Below are positions 39,747 through 51,884 of a DNA stretch of 64,000 nucleotides, one piece after another. The first letter of the stretch is position 1. Every line of letters begins with the position of its first letter. This stretch comes from Linepithema humile (Eukaryota; Arthropoda; Insecta; Hymenoptera; Formicidae). The stretch spans positions 17,918,001 through 17,982,000 of the forward strand of contig NC_090133.1 of the NCBI RefSeq assembly GCF_040581485.1, written 5' to 3'. Both the position numbers and the translations under genes were made by a program. The notes beneath the pieces are model-generated. The model was given only the letters and a program-made list of their open reading frames with translations, was not told the DNA's origin and ran no database searches.

Positions 39747-41982
39747 ATATACTAAAAGAGAATCCTGAGAGAGGGATATATAGAGAGGGGACGATATCCA
39801 GAAGTGTGCTATCTAAGAGCCGTCGCTGCGTTAAATTGATCTCGCAACTTTGCGATCTCGTCAATGCTATGGCGAGGAAATCGATGCGTCGTTTATGAAT
39901 ATCCTTTTCCGCGAATTAGGAACTCGGGTGTAAAAAAGGAGAAGCATTTCGCGAAGAAGCAAATCTTAGGCGAGTGCGACGCCGACGACGGAAGATGTAT
40001 GCAGCTTTTTGTCTTATCGTTTTATAGAGTCGAACGTTGCCGGCGCACCGAAATGATTTTATCGCGTGACCCGCGACAAAACTAATGGATAATAATAAAA
40101 TGTGATTTTCCAGCCAAGGTACTAAAAGAATGTTTATCTCGGCGTTGTCGGGCTAATGCCGACGTTTATACGATCGTTTCACGACCGAAAAATGTCTGGC
40201 CGACGGACGTTTTACGGGTGCCCTGGCACACGATAAACTCGACTTCTACTACTTGCGCCGCGGCGCATAGTATCGGTCTCTTCTCTTTCTAGATCATTAG
40301 ACATACTTTTACGACGTCGGAGCACATCGCACGCAATAAAAAACTTTTTAATCTGAAACGTAATCGCTCTCAAAGAATATACGATCTCACAGTTCGTGCA
40401 ACATTTTATCGCGGAGTTTTTAAAACGTTCATCGCGTATTATCAAATGACATTCTTTATCGGCCTTTAAAGCAAGAATTTATCGAAAAATAATAGCAGTT
40501 TATTGCGATAAACAGTGATACGCGATACACGCAAAATATGAGAAATATTTTCGGAATGGCTTTGATCTGTTTCACAATTGATCATTTGTATATTTTCACT
40601 TTCCTTTTCACAAAAAACTAATAAACTAATATTACAAAAATTTAGATACTGTTTTATGAAAATATAACTTTCTCCCTTTCTCTCTGTAATTTTTATAAGC
40701 CAAACTTTTTACAATTTATCTCATAATTTAACTATAAACATACAAAATTAATACAAATTGATAAATAAGAGAGAGATTGCATATTGTCAAAACAGAATAT
40801 TACATCAAATTTTATCAACCGGAAATTAATTTTTTTAAAGAGAAGAATTCACAATAAAAGAAAATAAGTGTATAAATTACTTTCATGGACAGATAAAAGC
40901 GGCCCTTTTCGAGAAAGGAACAAAATGTAATCCGGAAATGAGCGTGAGTTTGTCGCTCTTGCGATGAAAAATTAAAATATGCAGAAAAACGTAGGTACGT
41001 ACAAGAGACTCGACGATTTTACAGTTGACAGGTACGACCACTTTAATCTACAAACGCAGGTTGGGGCACCACTTTACGCACGTACGCGCACGCTCTCCGG
41101 TCGGACGTAATTTAAGCTAAATATTATTTCGCCGACGAAGTACGGGTAATTTTTGATCGAATTGTGCATTCGGAATTACTCTTATCCGGACACATTGTAC
41201 CTCCGCGCGCAACTGTCGTTCGACCGGAATTGCTCGTAACAGGTCCATTAGTCGACCATGGTCGCTGCATATGCAGGAAGTGCACATACATGCGCACAAC
41301 AGGGTCGCGACTTACCGCTTTTACATACGCGACAATGCTTTTTATACAATATGCTGTGATTTTTATCTCGCAAACTTACGGTGTGACTTTCACACACTCA
41401 CCACGAGAATGTGTCATACGTTTATCCAGAGACGCGGGTGAATAACGTAATTATTATTATGATTGGTATTTCGATAAAAAATAAATAGAGTTATAACTCG
41501 CGATAATGAGAGAAGCTGTGAATTCTATTATTCTTTTTACTCGCCTTTACAAGATATAAAAAAATAATCGCGTTTGAATATGTTTGCAATAATATTATTT
41601 TTGACATCAGGATCAAAACTCAAATCGTGCACGAGTGAATCAGGAAAGATTTATAACACGAAATGCTTTTTCAAAAATTTCCGGACGGAATCTTCGAAAC
41701 TTCCGTTGTATACGGAAAAACAACGCCGGTTAAATCTCGACGCAGCAAGTGCCGAGTCTATTTTGTCGGATGCAGCAGTTTTCGGTCTTCCGCCGCTAAA
41801 AGTGACCGTTTGCTCGATTCCATTAAAAGTCGATGAAAAGAGAAACAGAGGAATGGGATAGAAATAGGAAATGGGTTATTCGCGAAGGAAGGTAGTCTCT
41901 GCAACTATAATACCGTCAGCTTGATCTGGCTAGTCAGCGATTCAGATAAATCGAACGAGAGACATAACAATACTACTGTCAT

Positions 41983-42023
41983 CTAATTTTAATTTAATTT
42001 TATTTTTTAATTTAATTTAATTA
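41983..42023. repeat. TTTAA-type AT tract
   Basis: Imperfect AATTT/TTTAA units form a 41-nt A/T-only run. Confidence 0.75.
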
Positions 42024-42073
42024 TCCGTGTAATTTATTGTTATATTTATTTTGTTTCACTCTTCGATCGTGAT

Positions 42074-42101
42074 TGTCCAATTTATTGGACATTTGTCCAA
42101 T
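42074..42101. repeat. TGTCCAAT inverted-plus-direct repeat
   Basis: TGTCCAAT (42074-42081), its exact reverse complement ATTGGACA (42084-42091) and a second direct copy (42094-42101) lie within 28 nt, separated by 2 nt each. Each contains CCAAT or its complement. Confidence 0.85.
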
Positions 42102-42877
42102 AATTTGAGGTAATTTTTAAAATAATCCATCCTCTTCTATCTACTAAAACCATTTAAAATCAAAATATATTAAATTATCTTTCCATGTAACGCGCAAGTA
42201 AAAATAAATAACCTATGTGTGATTTTATAGATTCTCTATATATGAAAATGACTGAAATTACTAATGCCGAACTAATTTCTGTTTAATTTGAATAGATTGA
42301 AATTAAGCTGGTATACACATATACACTCACTGGCCACAGTCGCGAACGCATCTAGCGTAGGCTATTAACCTATTATAGTCCAATAATTGATTTATCATAT
42401 ATGACTGTTAGTTGCAAATATAACAAGGTATAATCTTTATAAATTTGGTTAAAATGTGATGTGATATTTTTTATACAGCACGCATCGAATATTTGAAGGT
42501 TAATTTCGCTACTGGCATTTATTTATCCGAAATTCCTTCGCGTCGGTTATTTTTCTTTCGCGAATAAATCATTCTCGGTGAATCGGTAAAAAAATCGCAG
42601 TTGAGACCGATGAGTGTGATTTCGACGGGAACGATAAAGGAAAAGCATGTGAGAGGTGAAAAGGGGGATACGTTGTCAAGGCGGGAGTAATAGCTTGACT
42701 CGAAAAATATTGAAAAAGCTTGCACGTGCCCGCCACCCTTTCCTGAGAGACTCGCCCGGGTGGGTTGCATGCGAGCCAGAGAGTGTACACAAAGATTAAA
42801 CGCCGGTGAAAATTAGATTGCGAAAAGCGAGGCACGCCGCCGTTGCATCCAGCGAAATGAATGTCAGACCAGTTTTG

Positions 42878-42899
42878 GAGAGAGAGAGAGAGAGAGAGA
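42878..42899. repeat. (GA)11 microsatellite
   Basis: Eleven uninterrupted GA units. Confidence 0.9.
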
Positions 42900-45800
42900 A
42901 ACTGAAGAAGCACTTCGCGGGTGAGAGGAGGAAATGCCGCAGGAAATGAAAATAGTAGAATAGGACAAAGACTGTCGGGTTGATCCTCGCGTATACCCGA
43001 AAAGTTATCCGTGAAAAATTATGTGTGCAACACACGGGAGAGCATTTCTCATCGCGTAATAAAGTCGATTCGCGATGGACCAAGATGAATAATGCAGATA
43101 ACAGAGATGTAAAATGTTTCTAATAAAATGTAAGTGTTCGATATCGCATTTGATGCCGCGCACGGTTATACGATATTCGAAACGAATTTTATTCTATACA
43201 GCGCTCGCGATCGCGACTTGGCGCGAATCAATCGCGATCCGTATAGAAATGCGCGACGGCAATATCTCATACTTAAAGTTTATAGCTATTCGGCACGGAC
43301 TCAGATAACTTGGAGAAAAAGTTTCGCTCCCGGTGTCGGCATTACATTTTATAGCCCGCCACGTCGTAATTGAAAAAGTAGCCGATAACGGAGCAATCTG
43401 CATGCAATTTGAATAACATTACGCGTTACTGACTACCGAACGTATTATAAAATCGATTCGACACTGACGCGCCCGCGCGCGCGAACGATGCTTCGCGACA
43501 TCATGAAAAAAAAAAAAGATCGCGAGGGAGAGAAAGCCGTCGATGGTAATTAATTTATTCGTAGGATTGGCGAAGATATAGAGTGAACGGCAATTGCCCG
43601 GCCGTCGAGGCCGCGCTTGTAATGCTTCAATCAATTTCGTCACGCGGTAAATCCTCCCCTCAATGTGGCGCCCGCGCGAACGTTACTATCGCTAATTAAT
43701 ATCAAAATACGGGGCGTTAAAGCCGTGATTTTCAGCGAGGAACCGCGCATCGGAAAACACCACGCGCGTTGTAGGAATATTACTGAAAATACGCGGCAAT
43801 TATATTAACGCGGGGTGCCGCGGCCGAGTTTCGGTGGCGAATCACGAAACGAATACGGGATGCGTTTAAACGGATTCTGATATACGTTCGGCCCCTAAAT
43901 AACACGGCGTGGGTGGCGCACGCAGGGCTCATTTATGGAAACGAAGTGGGGGGAGGGTAATTGCGGATCGGGAGTCATTTCGGGTGCTCGCCGGCACTAC
44001 GACCGAATTCGAAAGAGGACGGACTCCACGGCAGCTCGTTCGAAATTTCGTCCGTGCCGTCCGTGCTGGTCGGATCGATACGCCGTGTGTGCAATTTCCG
44101 ATGCAGCTGCAGGGTCGACGCATCGGTGCCATCTCACTCCCACTCTCTGGCCGGCTCGACGATGATTGTAAACGCGGTCATTTATGTGTAGATATACGCA
44201 TAGGATGAGTTCGCGCATCAACGAACGATGATGTTAGCGGGGTTGAAGGGCGCCCGCAAGGGCGAGACGACCGTAGAGAGGGCACGGGGCGACGGTGCGT
44301 TCGATAGGCAAATGCACATTCGCAAAAGCAGGTTTATCATAAATAATTGCGTAGACCTTATTCGCATTTTGGTATCGAAATCCCAGGCTCGCGCGCCGTC
44401 CGATCATGCGTGCGATTGCGCGACCTCTCTCGCGTCCGGCCGCACGGCAAATATTAATTTAATTTAAATGAGTTTCCATCCGTGCTCTCTTCTGCGTGCT
44501 GATGTATACACATTTCGAACTTGGTGGAGGTAGGTAGGCCGAACCCGGTGTAAAGGCGAGCTTGTATCTCATTGCTCGATATGATGTGTTAACAACGAAT
44601 GGAATCTGTGGCTGCGTTAAAATAATGAAAATTTCCATCGTTTTTGCAGGTTACATCGACGTAATGCGATACAATGCATACGCTTATTTGAATAAATATT
44701 CAACATAACAAATGTAATTAAACTGAAATTTATATAAAATTAAATGGGAATATGATACCAATATTTTTCTTACATTCGGCACTTGTTTCTCACGCTCAGC
44801 ATTTTTGAGTAAACACATTGTTAATTTTAATTAAAATTTTCAAATTATAATTTGTGTTACGGAATAAAAGGAAGCTGAATATTTGTGCAGAAAGAATTAG
44901 CGCGAATAAAATTCGATGATAAACAAATTAGATACAATTCGCAAGGATATCATTAGACAGAGAAGATAGATCTTAATTCTAAAAATAGAAACAATAATTT
45001 ATTTTATATCGCACAAATTAAGCAAGAAATCAAATACGATTACCTAAATTTGCAAAAGTAGATCAAACTAAGAATAATCCGACCTCGTCCTTTTCTATTT
45101 TACGGTTTGCAGTTCGAATCGGACTGAAAAGACATTTCTCAGACGTAAATACATATACTGAAAATATTTTTGTGGACTCGACAAACACGTTTAATGCTTC
45201 ACATCGCTTTTCGCCGTTGAATTAATAGGAAGAAATTACATTTACAACTCTTTCGTATGAAAAACGCCATGTATTCTTTATTTGGCTCGTCGCTAAATGT
45301 CATTCCGTCAACTGCGAGCGTTTCAAGATTTTAATGAGACGGCGCGTATCACGGTACTTTTTAATTGAATCACAATATTTCTTTTGACACAGCCGGCACG
45401 GCTAACGAAGGACGGTCGGCTGGTCTCTCGCGGTTCCAGAACCAGCGTCGCACGGTCGGAAAAATTGCAATTTACTCTCCTTTGGAATTAAAGCGTCCAT
45501 TACAGCGGAGCCCCGTATCCGACGGCAACGCCGTGCCCGGTTACTCCTCTATCCATCGCCTACCGTCGCCGGCACTTTAAAACCCCTTTCCGCCCGGCAT
45601 TTCCGTTACCACCTCGTTCGCTCTTTCCTCCGCGATAAAGTTACGCTTCTAAGAAAGGAGCGGACGGAGAACCGACTCCGGCGACGTCGGGAGCGATTTG
45701 TCAACCGGGAATTATCCGTTTCCCGCGTTCCTTTAATGAGATAAACAACAGTGGCGGCGAGATACGCCGGGGGACGTGAGGAAGGGAGAAAAGAATAATT

Positions 45801-47250
45801 CCCGCAGCGACACGGGAAGATACGACGGAAGATTCTTCCCGCGTCTGTTTAATTTATTCACTCGCCCTTCTCGTTGGAGAGGAGTGACCGTAATCGCGAG
45901 ACTCGACATGATGTTTTCTACATCCGCGATGTTATCACCGGCAACACGGATCACTGCTTTAAACTTTTCTTGCGCGAGATGTTTCCTTTATTTTTTTTCA
46001 GATTCAAGTTCGTTTTATTAAATAAATAAGTCCGAGCGGCTCTGATCTGCGCGATATTCGGATATGATATAATAACGTTTCGTTGAGCGCATGGAATCGT
46101 GACTTTCGCAATAGTAAATACATCGATGCGTGCGCTTCACATTATAGCATTGCGAGAAGTCGTACGAAGTCATTCAACGGCCGTTACGATACGTATGCAA
46201 AATACGACTGCGTTTAGCCAACTTGGAGAATTTCCATTAGTTCGGAAGGAGGAGGGCGAACGATAGTACTATAAAGTGGAAACTCGCGCGGAGGCAAAGC
46301 GGGCGGGTCGAGATGGGGCGGTGGGCGCGATACTGGCTTGTTTTGGAGATACCGAGCCGTCGAATGATTTCGAATCAACGCGTCTGGTAGCGCGTATAAT
46401 TCAATTTGAATATGTATACGGGCCTGCGGCACGAACGGGTCGCACAACTGCGTTCCCATCGGCGCTCGCGTAATTCCCGCGCGCATACATAGCGCGCTAC
46501 TTGCCGCCGTGCTCTCGCTCGCGTAATATAGATATTGCCGATTCTCTCCCGCCTCTTATCCGCCTCCTGCTCGTCGCATCGTCTTTTCTTTTTTCATTTG
46601 CACACCTCACCACCCTTCCTGTGTCCCGCCCCGTGCTCGCGCGTCGGCGATGGCGGCACGCGTTTCCATCGAGGATGGATGATCGGTTACCGAGCACGTT
46701 TCGTCGGGATACTTTAATCTCTCTCGCACGCGCGCGATAATACATGTCGAAGATATCTCTATAACGCGCGGCGTGTCATGAATTTTTATTTCTTTTTCCC
46801 TCTCGTCTCGACCCGGGGCGGACTTTCAGGTGGCGTCACGAACGGTTTCTTTACGAGCGGTGTGACGCTTACGGCACCTTTGGGGGCGCGCAACCTCCCC
46901 TCGTGTCTACCGAGCATCCCCCCTCCCCCCGTGTTGCGGGGGCGTCTTCACGGGTATGTAAGTCCGGGAGTTGGTGGGTGTGCGAAGCGAATGTCGACGG
47001 GCCTGCGTTGAATTTATGCAGATGTATGCCGGCAATATTCTAAATACGGTAGGTAGGTACACCCCGCGCAGCCGTCCTTCGTCGCGCCGGAACCACCGCC
47101 GGCGGCGAATCCGAACGCGATCCACCGTCGCCTCCAACTCATTGTAAAATCGCAGTAGCGGCGGCGACGACGCCTCCGCGGCGTTCCGACGACATCTTCG
47201 GCGCAATTAACGTTTCTTAGCCGCGCTCGCGTTTCTCCGAGTGTCCCGAT

Positions 47251-47271
47251 GACGACGACGACGACGACGAC
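47251..47271. repeat. (GAC)7 microsatellite
   Basis: Seven perfect GAC units with CG at each junction, so every unit carries a CpG. Confidence 0.9.
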
Positions 47272-47490
47272 GATTTCTTGCGGCATCCGGAGAGAACAAT
47301 CGAAGTCCCAACGGGAGAATTCTCTTGGCGGATTTAGCAAACTTCTGCATATTCACGAAGTCTCGTCGTGCGCGTTCGAAGTCGGTTTTGAAATATCCAA
47401 CCCCGAAAAAACCGTGTACACATCTTTTTATAGTGTTTTAAAATTACCGTTCAGACGGTTCTTTTCGTGCCATGTGATTACATTTTAACT

Positions 47491-49367
47491 AATAAATGTC
47501 TCGTCAACAATAATAGTTTATGTAACTAGTATTTGCTAACACTGCTGATCTAAATAGTGATGCGCAATTTTACCGATAACCTAAAATTGTAAATTTGTAA
47601 AATATTAACTATATACGTGACAAATCAATGTTCCAATTCTAGAATAATTTTAGATCAACTAAAAATTGCAGAATTATTTCCAACATTTTTCTCTATCAAT
47701 TTTTCTTAACATTATTTTATATTATTTTTAGAAATTACTGTATATATTGTTTATTCGACAGTCAGCGTTAAAAGAATAAATTTGTTAATTTTATTTGCAA
47801 TTTATTTATATTTATTTATCGAAATTCACTCGATTCACTTAATTCTACATTAAATAAACTGTTTGTCGTCATTAAACTTTCTTTAACTCACTCATCGTTT
47901 AGAAACTCATAGACGCTGCACTTAACGGCGTCAAGGGTCGAAGTGGATGAGGGGTAATGCCTCGGCGAATTTCGACGGTCGAGTGCACTCTTGCCGAGCG
48001 ATGAGAAGGCAAGGACGACTTTCAATTTACGCAAGAACCACCGCGTCACGTATGCGCATAGATTAGTAGGTCGCCCCGCGACGAGCAAGGGCGACGTAGA
48101 CGTAGCGTCCTAATCAGCACTTGGCGTTTTAACGCGGTTAATTGCGCTTCAATTAGCCGGGGGTCGTGCGCCCTCCCGTTCCCCACCTAGCGAGAGAGGA
48201 CTTTCTTGCTCGAGCCGTTGCTCGCGCGAGCGACGCGGAGGAACTTTCGCGATCGTCGGACCGTAGCGTGCAATTAGGTGCAAAGTCCCGTGCATTAAGA
48301 AGACCGGCAAGAACCGTTAAAAGACATTGCCGGCAGAAGATTAGTCGACGATAACGTCGGAGTTACATTGCCGTTAAAGCGACGCGCATTAGCGTAATGC
48401 TCGAGTATGTTATTTTTCCCCCGGAAAAGACAGCACCTCACCCTCTGCCGTCTCTCGTTATGCGTGCGCACGTTACTCGAGTCGGTCGAGTTATACGAGC
48501 GCGCACTAAGGCGAACTAGAACAGGCGAGCCGTATAGACTCGTCGCCGTAAGGCGGACGTGAGAAATTACAGCGTAACCGTTTCGCCGCACGCAATGTCG
48601 AAGCGAAGGAGATCGAAACGAAGCCTCGAAATTCGCCTTCTCGTGTCCGCTGCGGCGGGCCCCGGTGCTATCGGCCGCGAAATAAATCACAGAATCAATT
48701 CTGATACATACAGGGTGGCGCCATAAATAAAAGTGCGGGGCGCCAGATACCGCGCAACGTAGATCGCGGTGTCTGCATACGTATACCGAGCCGGGGGACG
48801 ACGGAAACAAATGACAGCGCATAAGCGGGTGGAAACACTCGAAAGTCGGTTGCTGCTGCGGCGTCCGACACGGTGGCCGCGGCGGAATTTGAAATTCAAA
48901 GCGTCGGGAAAGCCGGCCGATAACACGGGGAAAGAGATAGATGGAGAAAGAGGAAGAGGAAGCGAGCGCGGAACGGTCGCGGGACCATGGCAAAAATACA
49001 CATTAGCGGATTTGAAATTTAGATACCGGCGCGGCCCGCCGAGATTGAGCGGTACGTGCTCGAAAACAGGCCGATTTACGGGCGCGAGCCCGCTCCGCGC
49101 CCGTGCGGGCGCGTGTCTCGAAGCGCGATTCCGAGCCTGTGATCGATGTTACGTGCGCGAGGTCCACTACTTTTGACCTCGTTCCCTCGTCCTGCACGCG
49201 GAGAGTGTATTTTTGCCAACGAGCCGCGCCACGGTCCACGCTCGTTACTTAGTTTACGTGTGCGCGAGCGCGAGCGGCGTCCTAGATGTTAGCCGCCGCG
49301 GATAACATCGGACGCCGTCCCCGCCCGCGCTCGCCATCCCCCCGCGGGAGCGGTTGTTTGTACTTAC
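47491..49367. other. AT valley then CpG-dense block beside the candidate microexon
   Basis: 47490-47880 is AT-rich. 47890-49360 is CpG-dense and includes a 232-codon minus-strand open frame (48295-48993) without any domain. The alternating hairpin at 49080-49113 is listed separately. Confidence 0.5.
49080..49113. repeat. Alternating GGGCGCG/CGCGCCC hairpin pair
   Basis: GGGCGCG (49080-49086), its complement CGCGCCC (49096-49102) and GGGCGCG again (49107-49113) allow two mutually exclusive stems. The second is an 8-bp perfect inverted repeat, CGCGCCCG/CGGGCGCG, with a 2-nt spacer. On the minus strand the element lies about 255 nt downstream of the candidate microexon donor. Confidence 0.75.
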
Positions 49368-49406
49368 TTGTCATGTACGTGATGTATTGCGAGTCGCTGA
49401 TGTTTC
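49368..49406 (-). CDS. Lar: Candidate 39-nt Lar microexon upstream of Ig1
   Basis: On the minus strand, CTTCTTTCAG ends at 49407, 39 nt follow, and then comes GTAAGTAC from 49367, so acceptor and donor are both near consensus. A branch-point-like CTCAAC lies just upstream of the pyrimidine tract. The next known exon begins with two codon bases (GT), so this exon must end on one codon base. In that frame it is open: (N)GA, then NISDSQYITYMT, then A, which with GT makes Ser followed by PPTILVKP. The insert would lie between the signal peptide and Ig1 and carries an N-glycosylation sequon (N-I-S). Support is limited to splice signals, phase and an open frame. A chance match is possible, because exact GTAAGT sites occur in this intron at several places without an exon. 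No homology was tested. Confidence 0.5.
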
Positions 49407-50064
49407 CTGAAAGAAGCTCGTTGAGTCAAGTCGTACGTAACGTCCCGGCAACGCCTCGCGAGCCCAGACACGGCGCGTGCCGTGTACCGATGCGGCCTTC
49501 GTTGTCTCATTTCGCGAATACGAACACCATGACATCGTTTCTTGTCAACACTTTGATATATAGGCCACTTAACTAACGATTTTATTCATCTATCCTGCTC
49601 CTTTCCGTCATACTTTATCTTACGATACAACGCAAGTTAAATCTTTCATCTTTGCACGCTAATTAATCTCCGCGGGAAAGGCTAATTTTACGCAAACGAG
49701 GGAAATGATATATTGAAAGCTGGATGATGTTCATGTTTCTCGCATTTACCATCGCAAGTATCTATATCCGGTCCAAGTCCACAATGGAGCAGGAGTATAT
49801 GGAGAGCGCTTTCGATATCCTTCTCAAATTTCATCGCCACACTCCGCCGTCTTCGGAGCCACGAAGGCATGCTATCGACACGCGACTTGCATCCCCCGAT
49901 AATACAGTCGCGTTCTCGAGAGCCCGCGCCGATCTCCCGCGGCTTGGAATATTCGCGTGTGTGAAAGCATCGGGGCATAGCACGAACCCTCGGGAGCACG
50001 AAAAGGGGCTTGGAGGGTTGGGGGGATAGTAGGGCATTCGATGGTTTGCGAGCGACTTGGTCGA

Positions 50065-50085
50065 CGGCGGCGGCGGCGGCGGCGG
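50065..50085. repeat. (CGG)7 microsatellite
   Basis: Seven uninterrupted CGG units. Confidence 0.9.
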
Positions 50086-51864
50086 CTGTCGTGAAAGCTC
50101 TCGGAAAAGCGTGAAAACGCGGGGTACGTTTCGCATGCATTACCGTTCGCAGAATATAACCGTCGTCGGCGTCTACGGCGATCGCGATATTTTTACACTC
50201 GATATTTAGTATTCATTCTTGTATGGTCGTACTACCGTGTTCGGGCGAATAAATGAATCACTAATGACGCGTTTTAAAATTCAAAGTATTCGCGTTGGGA
50301 GAAATCAGCGAAAAATTATGTCTTGCCAAAATTATATGAAAATCGTGCAATCCGTTTATATTCTTTATTAATATATTATTAATATTATTTATTATGCATA
50401 CGTATTCTTCATTATAATTGATGTTATTTTAATTATATGTTTAGAGAAAACGCCGTTAGCTAAAGTAGATTACAGATTCAATAAACTTATCAAATATTAG
50501 AGATATTGAAGAATATTAAAGAATAAGTTCATTAAATATTAGAGATTTCATTCAATTAATCATTATTTAAATGAGCAAAGTAAATTTATTCTACAACTTA
50601 TAATGTCTACAGTATAAAATATTAACAATAAAAATAATTTAGAGATAATATTTATTACATGAATTTTTCAACATTAATGTAGTTCATTTAATATTTGTGG
50701 CTCTTACGATCACTGAGTTAAGCAATTCTAATTCGCGCTTCAAAACTTCACCTTTCTTCGATTAGATCCGTCATCGTTGCGAGATGTAATAATACTCAAA
50801 GATATGTAATCCACTCTGCGGCGTCACTGTCATAATAACGCAAGTGCGTTCCTTCATGCGTGAAACTTCCCACGGAAGCAAACAAGCAGATGCATTCCGA
50901 GATACGCAATCGCGACGTCACCATTTCGGCGTGCACGTTAACCTAACCACTGTTATTCCATCTTGTTTGCTCGACGGCGATATGTCGCCTCGTCTCATCG
51001 TCGAAGATTCTCCGAATAGAACGGAATATTAATTTGGCGAGATTGTGTGCGCGCGGGCGTACACGCACGAGGAGGCATCGGCGCGCTGCCTCTTCTCTTA
51101 GGGGTCCCGGTGGATGTAAATTAACTTTGAGAAACAATCTTGTCGTTAACTCGGCGTATAATAATGCGGGCGTGGTATCGCTGCTCTCGTTCTATCGCAT
51201 CCTCGCTGCCGCTGGAATACCTGCTGCCACCGATATGCAACACCACGCGGTCCGATCACTCTCCCCCATTGACGATCCAAGTATTAAGCAACGTGTTTCG
51301 CCGTGTCTTTTATTCGTTCGCGATACAGCACCGTTCTCGCGTAATAATCTTCAATCATCCTCCTTCCGTTTCCCCTCCTCGATTCCGGGATTTATATTTC
51401 GCAATTATTCATCTGTCGTGACAGAAGTGGCACACGTCGTCGCATATTTTCCTCGATTTCACGCAGTCGTTTTAATAGCGCTCGTTAAAGTTGCCGCTCT
51501 TATTAATCAGGGCAACGACAGGGATCCCGTTGCCGATAAGGGAAGTATTACGTTCGTTTTATATTCACAAGACGTAAATATCTTTTTCCTCTCAAAGGGA
51601 AAAGGCAGAATTATGTGCCTGAATAATGTCAGTGTATCGACTCCCTCAGCGGCATTGCGCGGGATTATTTTCCTGGTCGTAAAAAACAGTTACGTGTCAC
51701 AAGCGTACACGCTCGTGCGACGATTGTGGGATACGAAAATCGCCATCTCGGTAATTTAAAGAGATTTTTATGATAAAAAAAATCCAATTAAACTTCTTAC
51801 CTCACAAATAATTTTTTAAATACGATGACGAAGATCACAGATTAGCATTACGACTGTCATAAGT

Positions 51865-51884
51865 AATTAATTAATTAATTAATT
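51865..51884. repeat. (AATT)5 microsatellite
   Basis: Five AATT units. The array is self-complementary and contains overlapping TAATTA homeodomain-type cores. Confidence 0.85.

Larger units (their letters stand above)
38365..42480. other. Intron upstream of the first Ig1 exon
   Basis: AT-rich at 38500-39030, 40440-40900, 41440-41600 and 41940-42480, with CpG-richer patches at 39300-40090 and 41040-41330. Two minus-strand GTAAGT sites (41309-41314 and 41384-41389) lack a convincing upstream acceptor. No gene was recognised. Confidence 0.5.
42481..47490. other. CpG-dense intronic block with one AT valley
   Basis: CpG-rich at 42540-44560 and 45380-47460, with an AT valley at 44620-45300. It holds a GA microsatellite at 42878-42899 and a GAC array at 47251-47271. 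Many open frames overlap on both strands; none has a recognisable domain. Confidence 0.5.

Noticed and set aside
41309..41352. 38-nt candidate exon ending at GTAAGT, minus strand
   Set aside because: The acceptor CACAG has no pyrimidine tract (preceded by GATAAAAAT), and the encoded segment ILYKKHCRVCKS has no link to Lar.
42322..42341. CACTCACTGGCCAC resembling ends of some animal DNA transposons
   Set aside because: No matching inverted end, target duplication or transposase remnant was seen nearby, and the resemblance is from memory.
48295..48993. 232-codon minus-strand open frame
   Set aside because: Overlaps other frames on both strands in a CpG-dense block, and no family is recognisable.
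51034..51759. 241-codon plus-strand open frame
   Set aside because: No recognisable domain. Basic, Arg-rich start typical of translated CpG-rich DNA.
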